This document shows positions 50,695 to 59,719 of a stretch of 64,000 bases of DNA, in pieces. The notes under the pieces are model-generated. The model saw nothing but the letters and a program-made list of their open reading frames with translations, was not told the origin of the DNA and made no database searches. The stretch is from CAVQHY01 sp963712465. GTDB taxonomy: Bacteria > Actinomycetota > Thermoleophilia > Gaiellales > Gaiellaceae. Position numbers and translations under genes: made by a program. The DNA lies in NCBI GenBank assembly GCA_963712465.1, contig CAVQHY010000004.1, forward strand, positions 1 through 64,000. The letters are read 5' to 3'. The stretch's first letter is position 1. Each line of letters starts with the position of its first letter.

Positions 50695-51831
50695 ATGAGC
50701 CAGCCGAACTGGAGACGCCGTCCGGGCATCCCGCTGCTCGTCGTCCTCGTGATCGTGTTCGTGGCCGTCGCTCCAGCAGGCTGCGGCGGAGGAAGCGACG
50801 AGACCGCCGCGACGCCGCCTCCCGCGGGGTTGCCCGCCGCGGCGCCACCACCTCCGGCCGAGCCGCAGGCGACCGAGCCGGAGGCCACCTACGACCAGGT
50901 GCAGGGCGTCTTCGAGAAGTACGGGTGCACCGCGTGCCACCCGGGCGTAAACCCCTCACTCGACCTGACCGAGGGGAAGTCCTACGACCAGCTCGTCGGC
51001 ATCCCCGCACTCGAGGATCCCGATCTCTACCGCGTTGTTGCCGGCGATCCGGGCAAGAGCTTCCTCTTTCTGAAGGTCGGGGGCGACGCGCCGGTCGCCG
51101 ACATCCCGGCCGTCGGCACGCGCATGCCGCCTAGCGCCCCGCCGATCGACCAGGCCGACATGAGCCTGATCGAGAACTGGATCCTCCAGGGCGCGAAGGG
51201 CCCTGACGGGACGACGGGCGGCCCGGCCGTGCCGACTCCCGGTACGCCTCCCGGCGACCTCGACCGGCCGGCAGCGACGGAGACGGAGGGCACGGCGACG
51301 ATCACGGGCACCGTGATCGACCAGACGCGCGAGCCGATCGAGGGCGCGCTCGTGACCCTCCTGCTCAAGGGCCAGAATCTGCCCGACGGCGAGGAGCACT
51401 ACCGGGTGGCGGTTACCGCAGCGGACGGAACGTACACGCTTCCCGACGCACCGACCGGCCAGTATCTGCTCAAGGCGTACGGCTCGAACGCGATCTACGT
51501 CTCCCGCATCGTCGCCCTCGACGACGGCCAGACGCAGACGGTGAACTTCGGCCTCCCCGACCGCGTGATCCCGAATCCGACCATCTCCGACGCGAAGGTC
51601 GACGAACGGACGCTTTCCCTGACGGTCGAGGGGACGAGCCTCGACCGCAACTACACGCTGGCCGTCAACCCGGGCGCGGGGCTCGTGTTCGAGCTCGCCA
51701 ACCCGAAGGCTCCGGGCGAGGCCGGCCGCTGGGAGGCGACGATCGACCAGGACCTCTCCGGCCCGTGGATCTTCCTCGCCGTCGATCAGACGTGCAACGT
51801 CAGCGACTTCATCACGGTCGACGAGTCTTAA
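50695..51831 (+). CDS. c-type cytochrome lipoprotein with carboxypeptidase-regulatory-like domain
   Basis: A 378-residue protein. A hydrophobic N-terminus ends in PAGC (Cys30, lipobox). A Pro/Ala spacer follows, then a heme site CTACH (78-82) with GTRMPPSAPP downstream, whose Met may be the axial ligand. Residues about 210-290 carry a carboxypeptidase-regulatory-like beta sandwich (GTVIDQTREPIEGALVTLLLKG). A role in extracytoplasmic electron transfer is likely; partners unknown. GTG at 50668 is an alternative start. The next gene encodes a smaller cytochrome. Confidence 0.75.
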   Translation: MSQPNWRRRPGIPLLVVLVIVFVAVAPAGCGGGSDETAATPPPAGLPAAAPPPPAEPQATEPEATYDQVQGVFEKYGCTACHPGVNPSLDLTEGKSYDQLVGIPALEDPDLYRVVAGDPGKSFLFLKVGGDAPVADIPAVGTRMPPSAPPIDQADMSLIENWILQGAKGPDGTTGGPAVPTPGTPPGDLDRPAATETEGTATITGTVIDQTREPIEGALVTLLLKGQNLPDGEEHYRVAVTAADGTYTLPDAPTGQYLLKAYGSNAIYVSRIVALDDGQTQTVNFGLPDRVIPNPTISDAKVDERTLSLTVEGTSLDRNYTLAVNPGAGLVFELANPKAPGEAGRWEATIDQDLSGPWIFLAVDQTCNVSDFITVDES

Positions 51832-51833
51832 CG

Positions 51834-52166
51834 ATGACCGCGGCCGCAGCGACGCTGGCCGCGTGCGGCGGCGGGCGGGCGGGCGTGTCGTTCGAAAGCG
51901 ATGTCCAGCCGATCTTCGACGGGAAGTGCGTCTCCTGCCACCCGGTCGCGTACCCGTATCTCGACCTGCGCGCGGGACGTGCGTACGACGACCTCTACCG
52001 CGTCTCGGCGCGCACGCGGCCCGCGTTCGAGCGCGTTCTGCCCTACCGCCCGGAGCTCTCGTACCTGCTCACGCATCCGCCCGACCCGTCGCTTCGCGAC
52101 CTCCTCTCGGCGGACGAACGTGACACGATCACGCGGTGGATCCTCGAGGGGGCGAGACGAAACTGA
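51834..52166 (+). CDS. Small c-type cytochrome lipoprotein
   Basis: A 110-residue protein with a lipobox-like LAAC (Cys11) after a very short leader, and one heme motif CVSCH (32-36) followed by an ISDLRAGRAYDDL-like segment; the C-terminal TITRWILEGARRN helix repeats that of the larger cytochrome (IENWILQGAKG). The start lies two bases after the upstream stop, so the two are one operon. The short leader makes export uncertain. Confidence 0.7.
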   Translation: MTAAAATLAACGGGRAGVSFESDVQPIFDGKCVSCHPVAYPYLDLRAGRAYDDLYRVSARTRPAFERVLPYRPELSYLLTHPPDPSLRDLLSADERDTITRWILEGARRN

Positions 52167-52681
52167 GCCGGCTGCAGCTGCTCGATCGCGACGGCGCCCC
52201 GATCCTCGCGCGCGCCTACTACCGAGGCGACGGCTCCGCGTCGGCCCTCACGCGCTCGCTCGCGAGCGCTCCGGACCTGCTGGAGACGCTGATGCCGTTT
52301 CTCGGCCAGATCATGGGCGAGAGCTCGATCGACCTCGGGACGAAGGAGCTCGTGATCGTCCGGGTGTCGCAGCTGAACGGATGCCGCTACTGCCTGGCCG
52401 CGCACCGGCCGATCGCCGCCGGAGCGGGCGTCCCGGACGCCTGGATCGGAGCAGTCTGCGACGAGCTGCCGCTCGACGGTCTCCCCGAGCGCGAGCGCGC
52501 GATCGTCGCCTGGATCGACCAGGTAGTTCTCCACGCGGGAGGCGTCACCGACGAGCTCGCCGCCGCCACGCTCGACCATGTTCGCGACGACCAGCTGATC
52601 GAGCTGACGGTGCTCGCCGGGACGATCACGATGCTGAACCAGTACTGCACCGCGTTCGACATGCCGCCGCCCGCCCTGTGA
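52136..52681 (+). CDS. Carboxymuconolactone decarboxylase/AhpD-like family protein
   Basis: A 181-residue helical protein with the AhpD-type redox motif C-x-x-C-x-x-x-H (Cys83, Cys86, His90) in NGCRYCLAAH. By family it may reduce peroxides or act as a decarboxylase-like enzyme. The GTG at 52136 overlaps the preceding gene; a CTG at 52163 preceded by GAGGGGG is an alternative start. It is followed without gap by the radical SAM gene. Confidence 0.8.
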   Translation: MDPRGGETKLSRLQLLDRDGAPILARAYYRGDGSASALTRSLASAPDLLETLMPFLGQIMGESSIDLGTKELVIVRVSQLNGCRYCLAAHRPIAAGAGVPDAWIGAVCDELPLDGLPERERAIVAWIDQVVLHAGGVTDELAAATLDHVRDDQLIELTVLAGTITMLNQYCTAFDMPPPAL

Positions 52682-53511
52682 AGGAGCGCGTCGAGCAGGC
52701 GGTGGCCGAGGGTCGTATCGGCGACCGCCTCTGGCTCTACGCCACCTACCACTGCAACCTCGCCTGCGCCTACTGCCTCACCGAGTCCTCTCCTCGGATC
52801 GCCGATCGGCGCACGCTCACGCCCGAGACGATGCTTCGCGCCGTACGCGAGGCCGACGAGCTCGGGCTCACCCGCGTCGGCGTCACCGGGGGCGAGGTGT
52901 TCATGCTGCCGGACTTCCCCGAGACGCTGGTCGAGATCGCGCGGGTGCTCCCGGTCGTCGCGCTGACCAACGCGACCCTCTTCACGGACCGCATGCTCGC
53001 CCGCGTGGAGCCGCTCTCCGAGCTTCCGGTGGCGCTCCAGATCTCGCTCGACTCCGACGTCGCCGAGCGCAACGACAGGTTGCGTGGGCCCGAGAACTTC
53101 GCCAGGGTGATGGAGGCGATCCCGAAGCTCCTCGACCGCGGGATCGAGGTGCGAATCGCCACCACAGTCGACTACCAGACGGAGGACGAGCTCGAGCGCG
53201 TCTGCGCGCTCCATCGCGGGCTCGGCATTCTCGACGAGCACCACATCGTCCGCTCGGTTGTCAGGCGCGGCCGGGCCGAGACCGAGGGCATGGGCGTCGA
53301 GCTGGGGCCGCACGACGTTCTCCCCGAGCTGACGATCTCGGCCGACGGGGCGTTCCTCCACCCGTTCGCGCCGACCGTCCGCGGCGGGGTCACCGATCTC
53401 GACCTGCTGGTCAGCAGACAGACCGCTCCGCTCGCCGAAGCCGCTCGGCGCTTCCTCGCCGTGGTCGCCGACCAGCCGGTCGGTGACGACGTCGTACGCA
53501 ACGTCAGGTGA
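52678..53511 (+). CDS. Radical SAM enzyme
   Basis: A 277-residue protein with the cluster motif C-x3-C-x2-C (Cys26, Cys30, Cys33 in YHCNLACAYC), the GGEVFM S-adenosylmethionine motif, and a TIM-barrel layout. No SPASM or second Fe-S domain is present after residue 200. The radical reaction is unknown. GTG overlaps the AhpD-like stop (GTGA), and its stop overlaps the next gene's GTG in turn, so the operon is tightly coupled. Confidence 0.83.
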   Translation: MKERVEQAVAEGRIGDRLWLYATYHCNLACAYCLTESSPRIADRRTLTPETMLRAVREADELGLTRVGVTGGEVFMLPDFPETLVEIARVLPVVALTNATLFTDRMLARVEPLSELPVALQISLDSDVAERNDRLRGPENFARVMEAIPKLLDRGIEVRIATTVDYQTEDELERVCALHRGLGILDEHHIVRSVVRRGRAETEGMGVELGPHDVLPELTISADGAFLHPFAPTVRGGVTDLDLLVSRQTAPLAEAARRFLAVVADQPVGDDVVRNVR

Positions 53512-55484
53512 GCGTAGGGCTCGGCCCTCGGTCGAGGGCAGCGTCGCTCGTACTGATCGGCTCGCTCCTGGTCGCTCTCCAGCTCGTGCTGCGCGGGGAC
53601 GCCGACATCCGGACGCAAGTGGCCGGGCAGATGGTGGCGTTCGCGCTCTTCGTCCCCGCGGCCTTCCTCTGCTGGCGCGGCCTCGGGGTCGGGCGAGCGG
53701 GAGTCGTAGTCGTGCTCGTGTTCGCCGTCGCGTTTCGGGTGGCCGCGTTCGACCCGGGCGGGGCGCCGCCGCTCTCGACCGACGTCTACCGCTACGCATG
53801 GGACGCGCGGGTGCAGGCCGAGGGCATCAACCCATACCGCTACGCGCCGACCGACACCGCCCTGGCGTCGCTGGTCGATCCGGAGATCTGGCCGCGCATC
53901 AACCTCCCGACCTGGAAGACTGTCTATCCGCCCGCGGCCGAGGAGGGCTTCCTGCTCGCCCGGGTCGTCTTCGGCGACGGCGCGCGCGCCACCACCTGGC
54001 TCTTCCTGCTCGCCGAGGCGGCGGCGGCCGGCCTGCTCGTGCTCGTGCTCGCCCGCCGGAGCGCGCCGCTCGAGCGGGTCGGGCTGTATGCGTGGCAGCC
54101 GCTCGCCGTCTCCGAGATCGCCGCGAACGGCCACGTAGACGCCCTGACGGTGCTTGCCGGCGCCGGGCTGCTCGCCGCCTGGCAGGCGCGGCGCTTCGCG
54201 CTCGCCGGCGTCGCGGTCGGGTTCGGGGCGATGGTGCGGCTCGGGCCGTTGCTGCTCGTGCCCGCGCTCGCACGGCGCGGGGGGTGGCGCTACGTCGCGG
54301 CCGCCGTGGTGCTGTGCGTCGCAAGCGCGGCGCCGTACCTCTCCGTCGGCACGGGCGTGGTCGGCAGCCTCGGCGACTACGTCGAGCGCCAGCGCTTCGG
54401 CGGCAGCCTCTGGTGGCTGCTCGGAACGCATTTCAGCGTTAACCACCGGCTGACCACCGCGCTGCTCGCCGTCGGCCTCCTCGCGGTCGTCGCGTGGGTG
54501 TCGCTTCGCCGGCACGACGACCTGGAGCAGGTGGCCCGGACCTGCCTCCTCGTGCTCGGCGGCCTGCTCGTCGTGCTCGGCTACGTCCAGCCGTGGCACG
54601 CTCTCTGGCTCCTGCCGTTCTTCGTCGTCACGATCGCGCCCGGCTGGATGTGGCTCGTGGGGACGCTCCCGCTTCTCTACCTGTTCGGCCTCGACCGGGA
54701 TCTCCCCGGCTGGGTGCGCGTCGTCGTCTACGGGCCCCTCGGGCTCTGGGTGCTCTGGCGGTGGGTGCTGGCGCCGAGGCGCCCGCCGGTCGTCGAGCTC
54801 ACGCCGCTTGAGCACCCGGCCCGTGTCGCCGCGGTAATTCCCGTGCTGAACGAGGTCGAGGCGATCCCCGACCTGCTGGAGGAGATCCCGGGCGGGCTCG
54901 TCGACGAGGTGATCGTCGTCGACGGCGGCTCGACCGACGGCACGCCCGAGGCGGCCGGCACCGCAGGGGCGCGGGTCGTGACCGAGCTTCGCCGCGGCTA
55001 CGGACGCGCGTGCGCGACCGGAGCGGCGCACGCCCAGGCGGACGTGATCGTGTTCCTCGACGGTGACGGAAGCGACGATCCGGCCCGACTCGCCGATCTC
55101 CTCCGTCCGGTCCTCGACGGCGAGGCGGCGCTCGTGCTGGCCGCCCGGCGCGAGACCGAATCAGGCGCGATGCGTGTCCACCAGACGCTCGGAAACCGTC
55201 TCGTCGTCCTGCTCGTTCGACACGTGTACGGCGTGCCGGTGCACGACATCCCGCCGATGCGCGCGGTGCGGCGGGACGCGCTGGACGCGCTGGCGCTGGA
55301 GGAGATGACCTACGGCTGGCCCACGGAGATGGTCTGCAAGGCCGCCCGGATCGGCGTCCCGATTGCGGAGATCGACCTGCGCTCGCGCGCCCGGCGAGGG
55401 GGAGAGTCCAAGGTCTCGGGCCGTCTCGGGCCGTCGCTACGCGCCGGCATCCGGATGCTCGCCGTCGTCGCCCGCTACTCGTGA
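53508..55484 (+). CDS. Fusion of a polyprenol-linked membrane glycosyltransferase and a GT2 glycosyltransferase
   Basis: A 658-residue protein. The first ~420 residues have about ten helices and the GT-C-like pattern STDVYRYAWDARVQAEGINPYRY (a conserved acidic loop) and YVQPWHALWLLP. From ~440 it has a soluble GT2 domain: AAVIPVLNEVEAIPDLL, VVDGGSTDGT and FLDGDGSDDP (DxD-type). The fold pair suggests lipid-linked sugar synthesis and transfer. Full length for both halves. Its start overlaps the radical SAM stop (GTGA). Confidence 0.78.
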   Translation: MSVGLGPRSRAASLVLIGSLLVALQLVLRGDADIRTQVAGQMVAFALFVPAAFLCWRGLGVGRAGVVVVLVFAVAFRVAAFDPGGAPPLSTDVYRYAWDARVQAEGINPYRYAPTDTALASLVDPEIWPRINLPTWKTVYPPAAEEGFLLARVVFGDGARATTWLFLLAEAAAAGLLVLVLARRSAPLERVGLYAWQPLAVSEIAANGHVDALTVLAGAGLLAAWQARRFALAGVAVGFGAMVRLGPLLLVPALARRGGWRYVAAAVVLCVASAAPYLSVGTGVVGSLGDYVERQRFGGSLWWLLGTHFSVNHRLTTALLAVGLLAVVAWVSLRRHDDLEQVARTCLLVLGGLLVVLGYVQPWHALWLLPFFVVTIAPGWMWLVGTLPLLYLFGLDRDLPGWVRVVVYGPLGLWVLWRWVLAPRRPPVVELTPLEHPARVAAVIPVLNEVEAIPDLLEEIPGGLVDEVIVVDGGSTDGTPEAAGTAGARVVTELRRGYGRACATGAAHAQADVIVFLDGDGSDDPARLADLLRPVLDGEAALVLAARRETESGAMRVHQTLGNRLVVLLVRHVYGVPVHDIPPMRAVRRDALDALALEEMTYGWPTEMVCKAARIGVPIAEIDLRSRARRGGESKVSGRLGPSLRAGIRMLAVVARYS

Positions 55485-55526
55485 GCGGGCTGTCGCAAGA
55501 CGCCGGGCGCGAGTAGGCTCGGAGGC

Positions 55527-55775
55527 ATGGCGACCTGGGCGATCACCGGCGGCAGCGGCTTCCTCGGGCTGCAGCTCGTCCGGCGGCTGCTCGCGGCCGG
55601 AGAGGCGGTTCGCAGCCTCGACCTCGTCCCGCTGGACGTGCCGGGCGCCCACGGGATCGTCGGCGACATTCTGGACTCCGCCTGCGCGTTCGGCGGGCGC
55701 GGGCTCGAGGTCGTCGTGCTTCGCCCGCAGCCGTTCGTCGGCCCGGCGCTCGCGCTCGTCCGGAGGGTCTCGTGA
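55527..55775 (+). CDS. Short NAD-dependent epimerase/dehydratase remnant
   Basis: An 82-codon ORF with the Rossmann start of extended SDRs (WAITGGSGFLGLQLVRRLLA) and a short tail that looks like the strand after the middle of the fold (EVVVLRPQPFVGP). About 150 residues between them are missing, so the gene is an internal-deletion remnant. It still has a start ATG seven bases after TAGGCT and overlaps the next gene by four bases (GTGA), so translation may matter for coupling. Confidence 0.55.
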   Translation: MATWAITGGSGFLGLQLVRRLLAAGEAVRSLDLVPLDVPGAHGIVGDILDSACAFGGRGLEVVVLRPQPFVGPALALVRRVS

Positions 55776-56968
55776 GCCCGACGGTGCTCGTGGTCGCGAA
55801 GGCTCCCGCACCCGGGCGCGCCAAGACCCGGCTCGTGCCGCCGCTGACCCCCGAGCAGGCGGCGCGCGTGCAGGAGGCGCTCCTGCTCGACACGCTGACC
55901 GCCTGCCGGCGGGAAATCGCCGACACCGTTCTCCTCTACGCCGACCCGGAGGACGCCTCCGAGCTGTCACGGCTCGCAGGCAGCGATGCCCGGCTCCTGC
56001 TGCAGGAGGGACGCGGGCTCGCCGACGCGCTGCGGCTCGGCATGGCTCGTCACATCGCCAAGGGGCCGGTGGCACTCGTCTCGTCGGACATCCCGGGGAT
56101 CCCGCCCGGCTCGCTCGAGGGTGCGTTCGCGGCTCTCGATGACGGCGCGGACGTCGTCCTCGGCCCCGCGCTCGACGGCGGCTACTGGCTGATCGCGATG
56201 CGCGACTTCTCCGACGCGCCGTTCCGGTCGATCCCGTGGTCGACCCCCGCCGTGTTCGCGGTGACCGTCCGGCGGTGCGAGCAGGCCGGCCTCGCGGTGA
56301 CGGTGCTCGAGCCGTGGCGAGACGTCGACACTCCAGTCGACCTCGCCTTCATGCTCACGCAGCTGGACGAGCTCCCCGCCCCGCGAACCGCCGGCGTCCT
56401 GCGCGAGCTCGCCGCGGTTGGAGCCGTCCTCCCGCCGCCGGCGCTTCGGCTCGACTCGAGCCAGCTCGTGACGGGCTCGCCGTGGCGGGCGGTGATCGAG
56501 GATCGCCTGCTCACCGACGACGGCCGCTACACGGGCTACACGTACCTGGCCGTGCCGAGGGCGGCGTTCATCGTCCCGGTGACGGACGCGGGCGAGCTCG
56601 TCTTCGTTCGCCAGTACCGCCACCCCGTGCGCGACTGGACGCTCGAGATCCCGGCCGGCTCGGTCAACGACGGCGAGTCGACGCTCGAGGCGGCCGAGCG
56701 GGAGCTCGCCGAGGAGGTGGGGGGGTCGGCCCGCGAGTGGCGGCATCTCTCCACGTTCTACTCGTCGAGCGCCCATCTCTCGTTGCGCTCGGACGCCTTC
56801 CTCGCCACCGGCGTGCTGCTCGGCCAGGCTGCCCCGGAGCTCGACGAGGACGTGTCGGTCGTGCGGATGCCGGTCGCCGAGGCGCTCTCGCTCGCGCGGA
56901 GCGGTGGACTCCGCGAGGGCCAGACGGCCCTGGCGATCCTGCTGGCCGCTCCCTACCTAGACTCCTGA
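55772..56968 (+). CDS. Fusion of DUF2064 (TIGR04282-like) glycosyltransferase and Nudix hydrolase
   Basis: A 398-residue protein. The N-terminal ~200 residues match the DUF2064 family (KAPAPGRAKTRLVPPLTPEQ, SSDIPGIPPG, GPALDGGYWLIA) that sits in arsenosugar-type gene sets. From ~225 a Nudix domain follows, with box GSVNDGESTLEAAERELAEEVGG, whose G-x5-E-x7-R-E-L-x-E-E-x-G pattern is intact. The Nudix half resembles ADP-ribose/ADP-sugar pyrophosphatases. The fusion may join nucleotide-sugar removal to glycosyl transfer. Confidence 0.78.
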   Translation: MSPTVLVVAKAPAPGRAKTRLVPPLTPEQAARVQEALLLDTLTACRREIADTVLLYADPEDASELSRLAGSDARLLLQEGRGLADALRLGMARHIAKGPVALVSSDIPGIPPGSLEGAFAALDDGADVVLGPALDGGYWLIAMRDFSDAPFRSIPWSTPAVFAVTVRRCEQAGLAVTVLEPWRDVDTPVDLAFMLTQLDELPAPRTAGVLRELAAVGAVLPPPALRLDSSQLVTGSPWRAVIEDRLLTDDGRYTGYTYLAVPRAAFIVPVTDAGELVFVRQYRHPVRDWTLEIPAGSVNDGESTLEAAERELAEEVGGSAREWRHLSTFYSSSAHLSLRSDAFLATGVLLGQAAPELDEDVSVVRMPVAEALSLARSGGLREGQTALAILLAAPYLDS

Positions 56969-56969
56969 C

Positions 56970-57554
56970 GTGTACCACGAGGAGTCGCGCCGGCTGCAGG
57001 ACCGCTTCGACACACGACGCCTCGCCGATCGGCTCGTCGAGCGGACCGTCCACGACGAGATCGACGAGGACGACCGGGCCTTCATCGAGGCGCGCGACAT
57101 GTTCTTCCTCGCCACCGCCGACGCTGAGGGGCGGCCGCAGTGCTCGTACAAGGGAGGCGACCCGGGTTTCGTCCGCGTGCTCGACGCCACGACGATCGCG
57201 TTTCCCGTCTACGACGGCAACGGCATGTACCTCTCGGCCGGGAACGCTCTCGTCAACCCCCACGTCGGGCTCCTGTTCGTCGACTTCGAGGGGCAGAAAC
57301 GGCTGCGTCTGAACGGGGTCGCCTCGATCGACGACCACGACCCGCTGCTCGCCGGCTACCCGGAGGCTCAGCTGGTCGTGCGCGTTCGCGCGACCGAGGT
57401 GTTTCCGAACTGCCCCCGCTACATCCACCGCTACCGGCTCGAGGAACGCTCCCGCTTTGTCCCGCATGCAGGCATCGAGACGCCGGTGCCCGAGTGGAAG
57501 CGGATGGAGAAGTATCGGGACGCCCTTCCCGCGGGCGATCCCGCCTCGGAGTAG
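56970..57554 (+). CDS. Pyridoxamine 5'-phosphate oxidase-like (PPOX) family FMN-binding protein
   Basis: A 194-residue split-barrel flavoprotein: FFLATADAEGRPQCSYKGGDPGFV, FPVYDGNGMYLSAGN and HVGLLFVDFEG mark the FMN-binding core. Function probably a reductase, unproven. GTG start six bases after TAGACT. Confidence 0.83.
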   Translation: MYHEESRRLQDRFDTRRLADRLVERTVHDEIDEDDRAFIEARDMFFLATADAEGRPQCSYKGGDPGFVRVLDATTIAFPVYDGNGMYLSAGNALVNPHVGLLFVDFEGQKRLRLNGVASIDDHDPLLAGYPEAQLVVRVRATEVFPNCPRYIHRYRLEERSRFVPHAGIETPVPEWKRMEKYRDALPAGDPASE

Positions 57555-57563
57555 GCTGCGGCG

Positions 57564-57980
57564 ATGGCGGAGATCGTCGGGATCTGGCGCGCTCCGGAGC
57601 ACGGCGTGCCGATGGAGCAGCTCGAGTCGGCGCAGGCCGTCCAGGACCACGGCCTCGAGGGCTGCGCCCACGCTCGTCCCGGCCGCAAGCGGCAGGTGCT
57701 GTTCGTCGCCGCGGAGGACCTCGAGTCGGTGGACGTCGATCCGGGCCGCGTGCGGGAGAACTTCACCGTCCGCGGCGCCGACGTCATGGCGTGGCCTGTC
57801 GGAACGAGGGTCAGGGCCGGCGGCGCCGAGTTCGAGATCACGATGGTCTGCGATCCCTGCGAGTTGATGGAGGAGATCCGCCCGGGGCTCCAGGCCGAGC
57901 TCGAAGGCAAGCGCGGCATGCTCGCCCGGGTCGTCGCCGGCGGCAACGTCGCCCTCGGCGACGCCGTGGACGTTCTGTAG
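57564..57980 (+). CDS. MOSC domain protein
   Basis: A 138-residue stand-alone MOSC (molybdenum cofactor sulfurase C-terminal) domain, with ENFTVRGADVMAWPVG and a CDPCELM motif (Cys96, Cys99), as in YiiM-type proteins. It is thought to bind or transfer sulfur via Mo cofactor. ATG six bases after TAGGCT. Confidence 0.85.
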   Translation: MAEIVGIWRAPEHGVPMEQLESAQAVQDHGLEGCAHARPGRKRQVLFVAAEDLESVDVDPGRVRENFTVRGADVMAWPVGTRVRAGGAEFEITMVCDPCELMEEIRPGLQAELEGKRGMLARVVAGGNVALGDAVDVL

Positions 57981-58010
57981 CGGGGGCGCGCCCAGTCCGG
58001 TCGGGGCCGT

Positions 58011-59420
58011 CTATGCAGCCTTGACGGCGGAGACGAGCTTCTCGAGCGACGCCTTCGCGTCGCCGAAGAGCATCGCGGTCTGCGGTTCGTAGTAGAGCTC
58101 GTTCTCGATTCCCGCGAAGCCCGCGGCCATCGAGCGCTTGAGGACGACGACGTTCGACGCCTTGTCGACGTCGAGGATCGGCATGCCGTAGATCGGGGAG
58201 CTCGTGTTCTCCCGGGCCGCGGGGTTCGTAACGTCGTTTGCTCCGACGACGAGCGCGACGTCGGTGTGCGGGAACTCCGGATTGATGTCCTCCATGTCGT
58301 ACAGCTGCGGATAGGGGACATTGGCCTCGGCGAGGAGGACGTTCATGTGGCCGGGCATGCGACCCGCGACCGGGTGGATCGCGTACTTGACGGTGACGCC
58401 GCGCGCCTCGAGCTGATCGGCGAGCTCGCGGCACGCGTGCTGGGCCTGCGCGACCGCCAGCCCGTACCCGGGCACGATCACGACCTGCCGCGCGTAGGCG
58501 AGCATGACGGCGACGTCCTCGGCGGTCGTCGCCCGGTGGGTCTTGCCGTCGTGCGAGCCCGCGGCCGCTCCGACCGCCCCCGCGGCCGGCGCGGCGCCGA
58601 ACGCTCCGAACAGGACGTTTCCGATCGACCGGTTCATCGCCTTGCCCATCATCAGCGTGAGCAGCGTTCCCGAGGCGCCGACGAGGGTGCCGCCGATGAT
58701 CAGCGCGTTGTTGTCGAGCACGAAGCCGGCCGAGGCCGCGGCGAGCCCGGTGAACGCGTTCAGGAACGAGATCACGACCGGCATGTCCGCGCCGCCGATC
58801 GGGAGCACGAGCAGGACGCCGAGGGCGAGCGACGCAGCGAGGAGCAGCACCATCCAGATCCCCGCCTCGGTCGCCGACGCGATCACGGCGAACGCGATTG
58901 CGGCGACGAAGAGCGACCCGTTGACGATGTTCTGGCCGCGGAACGTGAGCGGCCGCCCCGTAACGAGCTCCTGGAGCTTTCCGAACGCGACCAGGCTCCC
59001 CGCGAAGCTGATCGAGCCGACCAGCGCCGAGAACATGCTCGCCGCGAGCGTGTCGCCCGGCACGGCACCCGGCAGCGGTGCGAGCCGGTGGAACTCCGCC
59101 GCCGCGATCAGCGCGGCGGCACCGCCGCCGACGCCGTTGAACAGCGCCACCATCTGCGGCATCGCGGTCATCTTCACGAGGCGCGCCGAGGCGATCCCGA
59201 TCACCGTCCCGATTGCGATGCCGACGACGATCAGCCAGTACTGGTCGATCTCCGGCGACGCGAACGTAAACGCGATCGCGACCAGCATCCCTGCGGCGGC
59301 GACGAGGTTTCCGTATCGCGCAGTTGCGGGTCGCGACAGGCCCTTGATGCCGAGGATGAAGCCGACGGCGGCGACGAGATAGGCGAGGTTGACGGTGTTC
59401 TGCGAGAGGGCGAGCGTCAT
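58011..59420 (-). CDS. pntB: NAD(P) transhydrogenase subunit beta
   Basis: A 469-residue polytopic protein: nine or so membrane helices up to ~270, then the soluble NADP-binding dIII with GYGLAVAQAQHACRELADQL and VGANDVTNPAARENTSSPI. It couples NADP reduction by NADH to proton movement. The ATG overlaps the upstream subunit stop (ATGA). The helix region begins ALSQNTVNLAYLVAAVGFIL. Confidence 0.94.
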   Translation of the reverse strand: MTLALSQNTVNLAYLVAAVGFILGIKGLSRPATARYGNLVAAAGMLVAIAFTFASPEIDQYWLIVVGIAIGTVIGIASARLVKMTAMPQMVALFNGVGGGAAALIAAAEFHRLAPLPGAVPGDTLAASMFSALVGSISFAGSLVAFGKLQELVTGRPLTFRGQNIVNGSLFVAAIAFAVIASATEAGIWMVLLLAASLALGVLLVLPIGGADMPVVISFLNAFTGLAAASAGFVLDNNALIIGGTLVGASGTLLTLMMGKAMNRSIGNVLFGAFGAAPAAGAVGAAAGSHDGKTHRATTAEDVAVMLAYARQVVIVPGYGLAVAQAQHACRELADQLEARGVTVKYAIHPVAGRMPGHMNVLLAEANVPYPQLYDMEDINPEFPHTDVALVVGANDVTNPAARENTSSPIYGMPILDVDKASNVVVLKRSMAAGFAGIENELYYEPQTAMLFGDAKASLEKLVSAVKAA

Positions 59421-59719
59421 TCGTCCTCTTGGCGTGACCGCTGCCGCTTGAACATCTCCAGCATCCGGTCGGTGACGAGGAAGCCGCCGACAATGTTGAT
59501 CGTCCCGAACACCACGGCGACGAAGGCCAGCGCCTTCTCGAGGTCGGAGTCGGCCGAGCCGAGAATCAGCATCCCGCCGATCAGGACGATGCCGTGAATC
59601 GCGTTCGTTCCGGACATGAGCGGCGTGTGCAGGAGCGTCGGCACGCGTGAGATCAGCTCGATCCCGAGGAACACGGCGAGGACGAACACGGTCAGGCTGG
59701 CGATCAGCTCCGCGGTCAT
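59417..59719 (-). CDS. pntAB: NAD(P) transhydrogenase subunit alpha part 2
   Basis: A 100-residue protein with three helices (ASLTVFVLAVFLGIEL, AIHGIVLIGGMLILG, FVAVVFGTINIVGGF) followed by a basic tail; the membrane part of the split alpha subunit. It overlaps both neighbours by four bases. The ATG at 59719 is chosen over a longer ORF from 59764. Confidence 0.9.
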   Translation of the reverse strand: MTAELIASLTVFVLAVFLGIELISRVPTLLHTPLMSGTNAIHGIVLIGGMLILGSADSDLEKALAFVAVVFGTINIVGGFLVTDRMLEMFKRQRSRQEDE

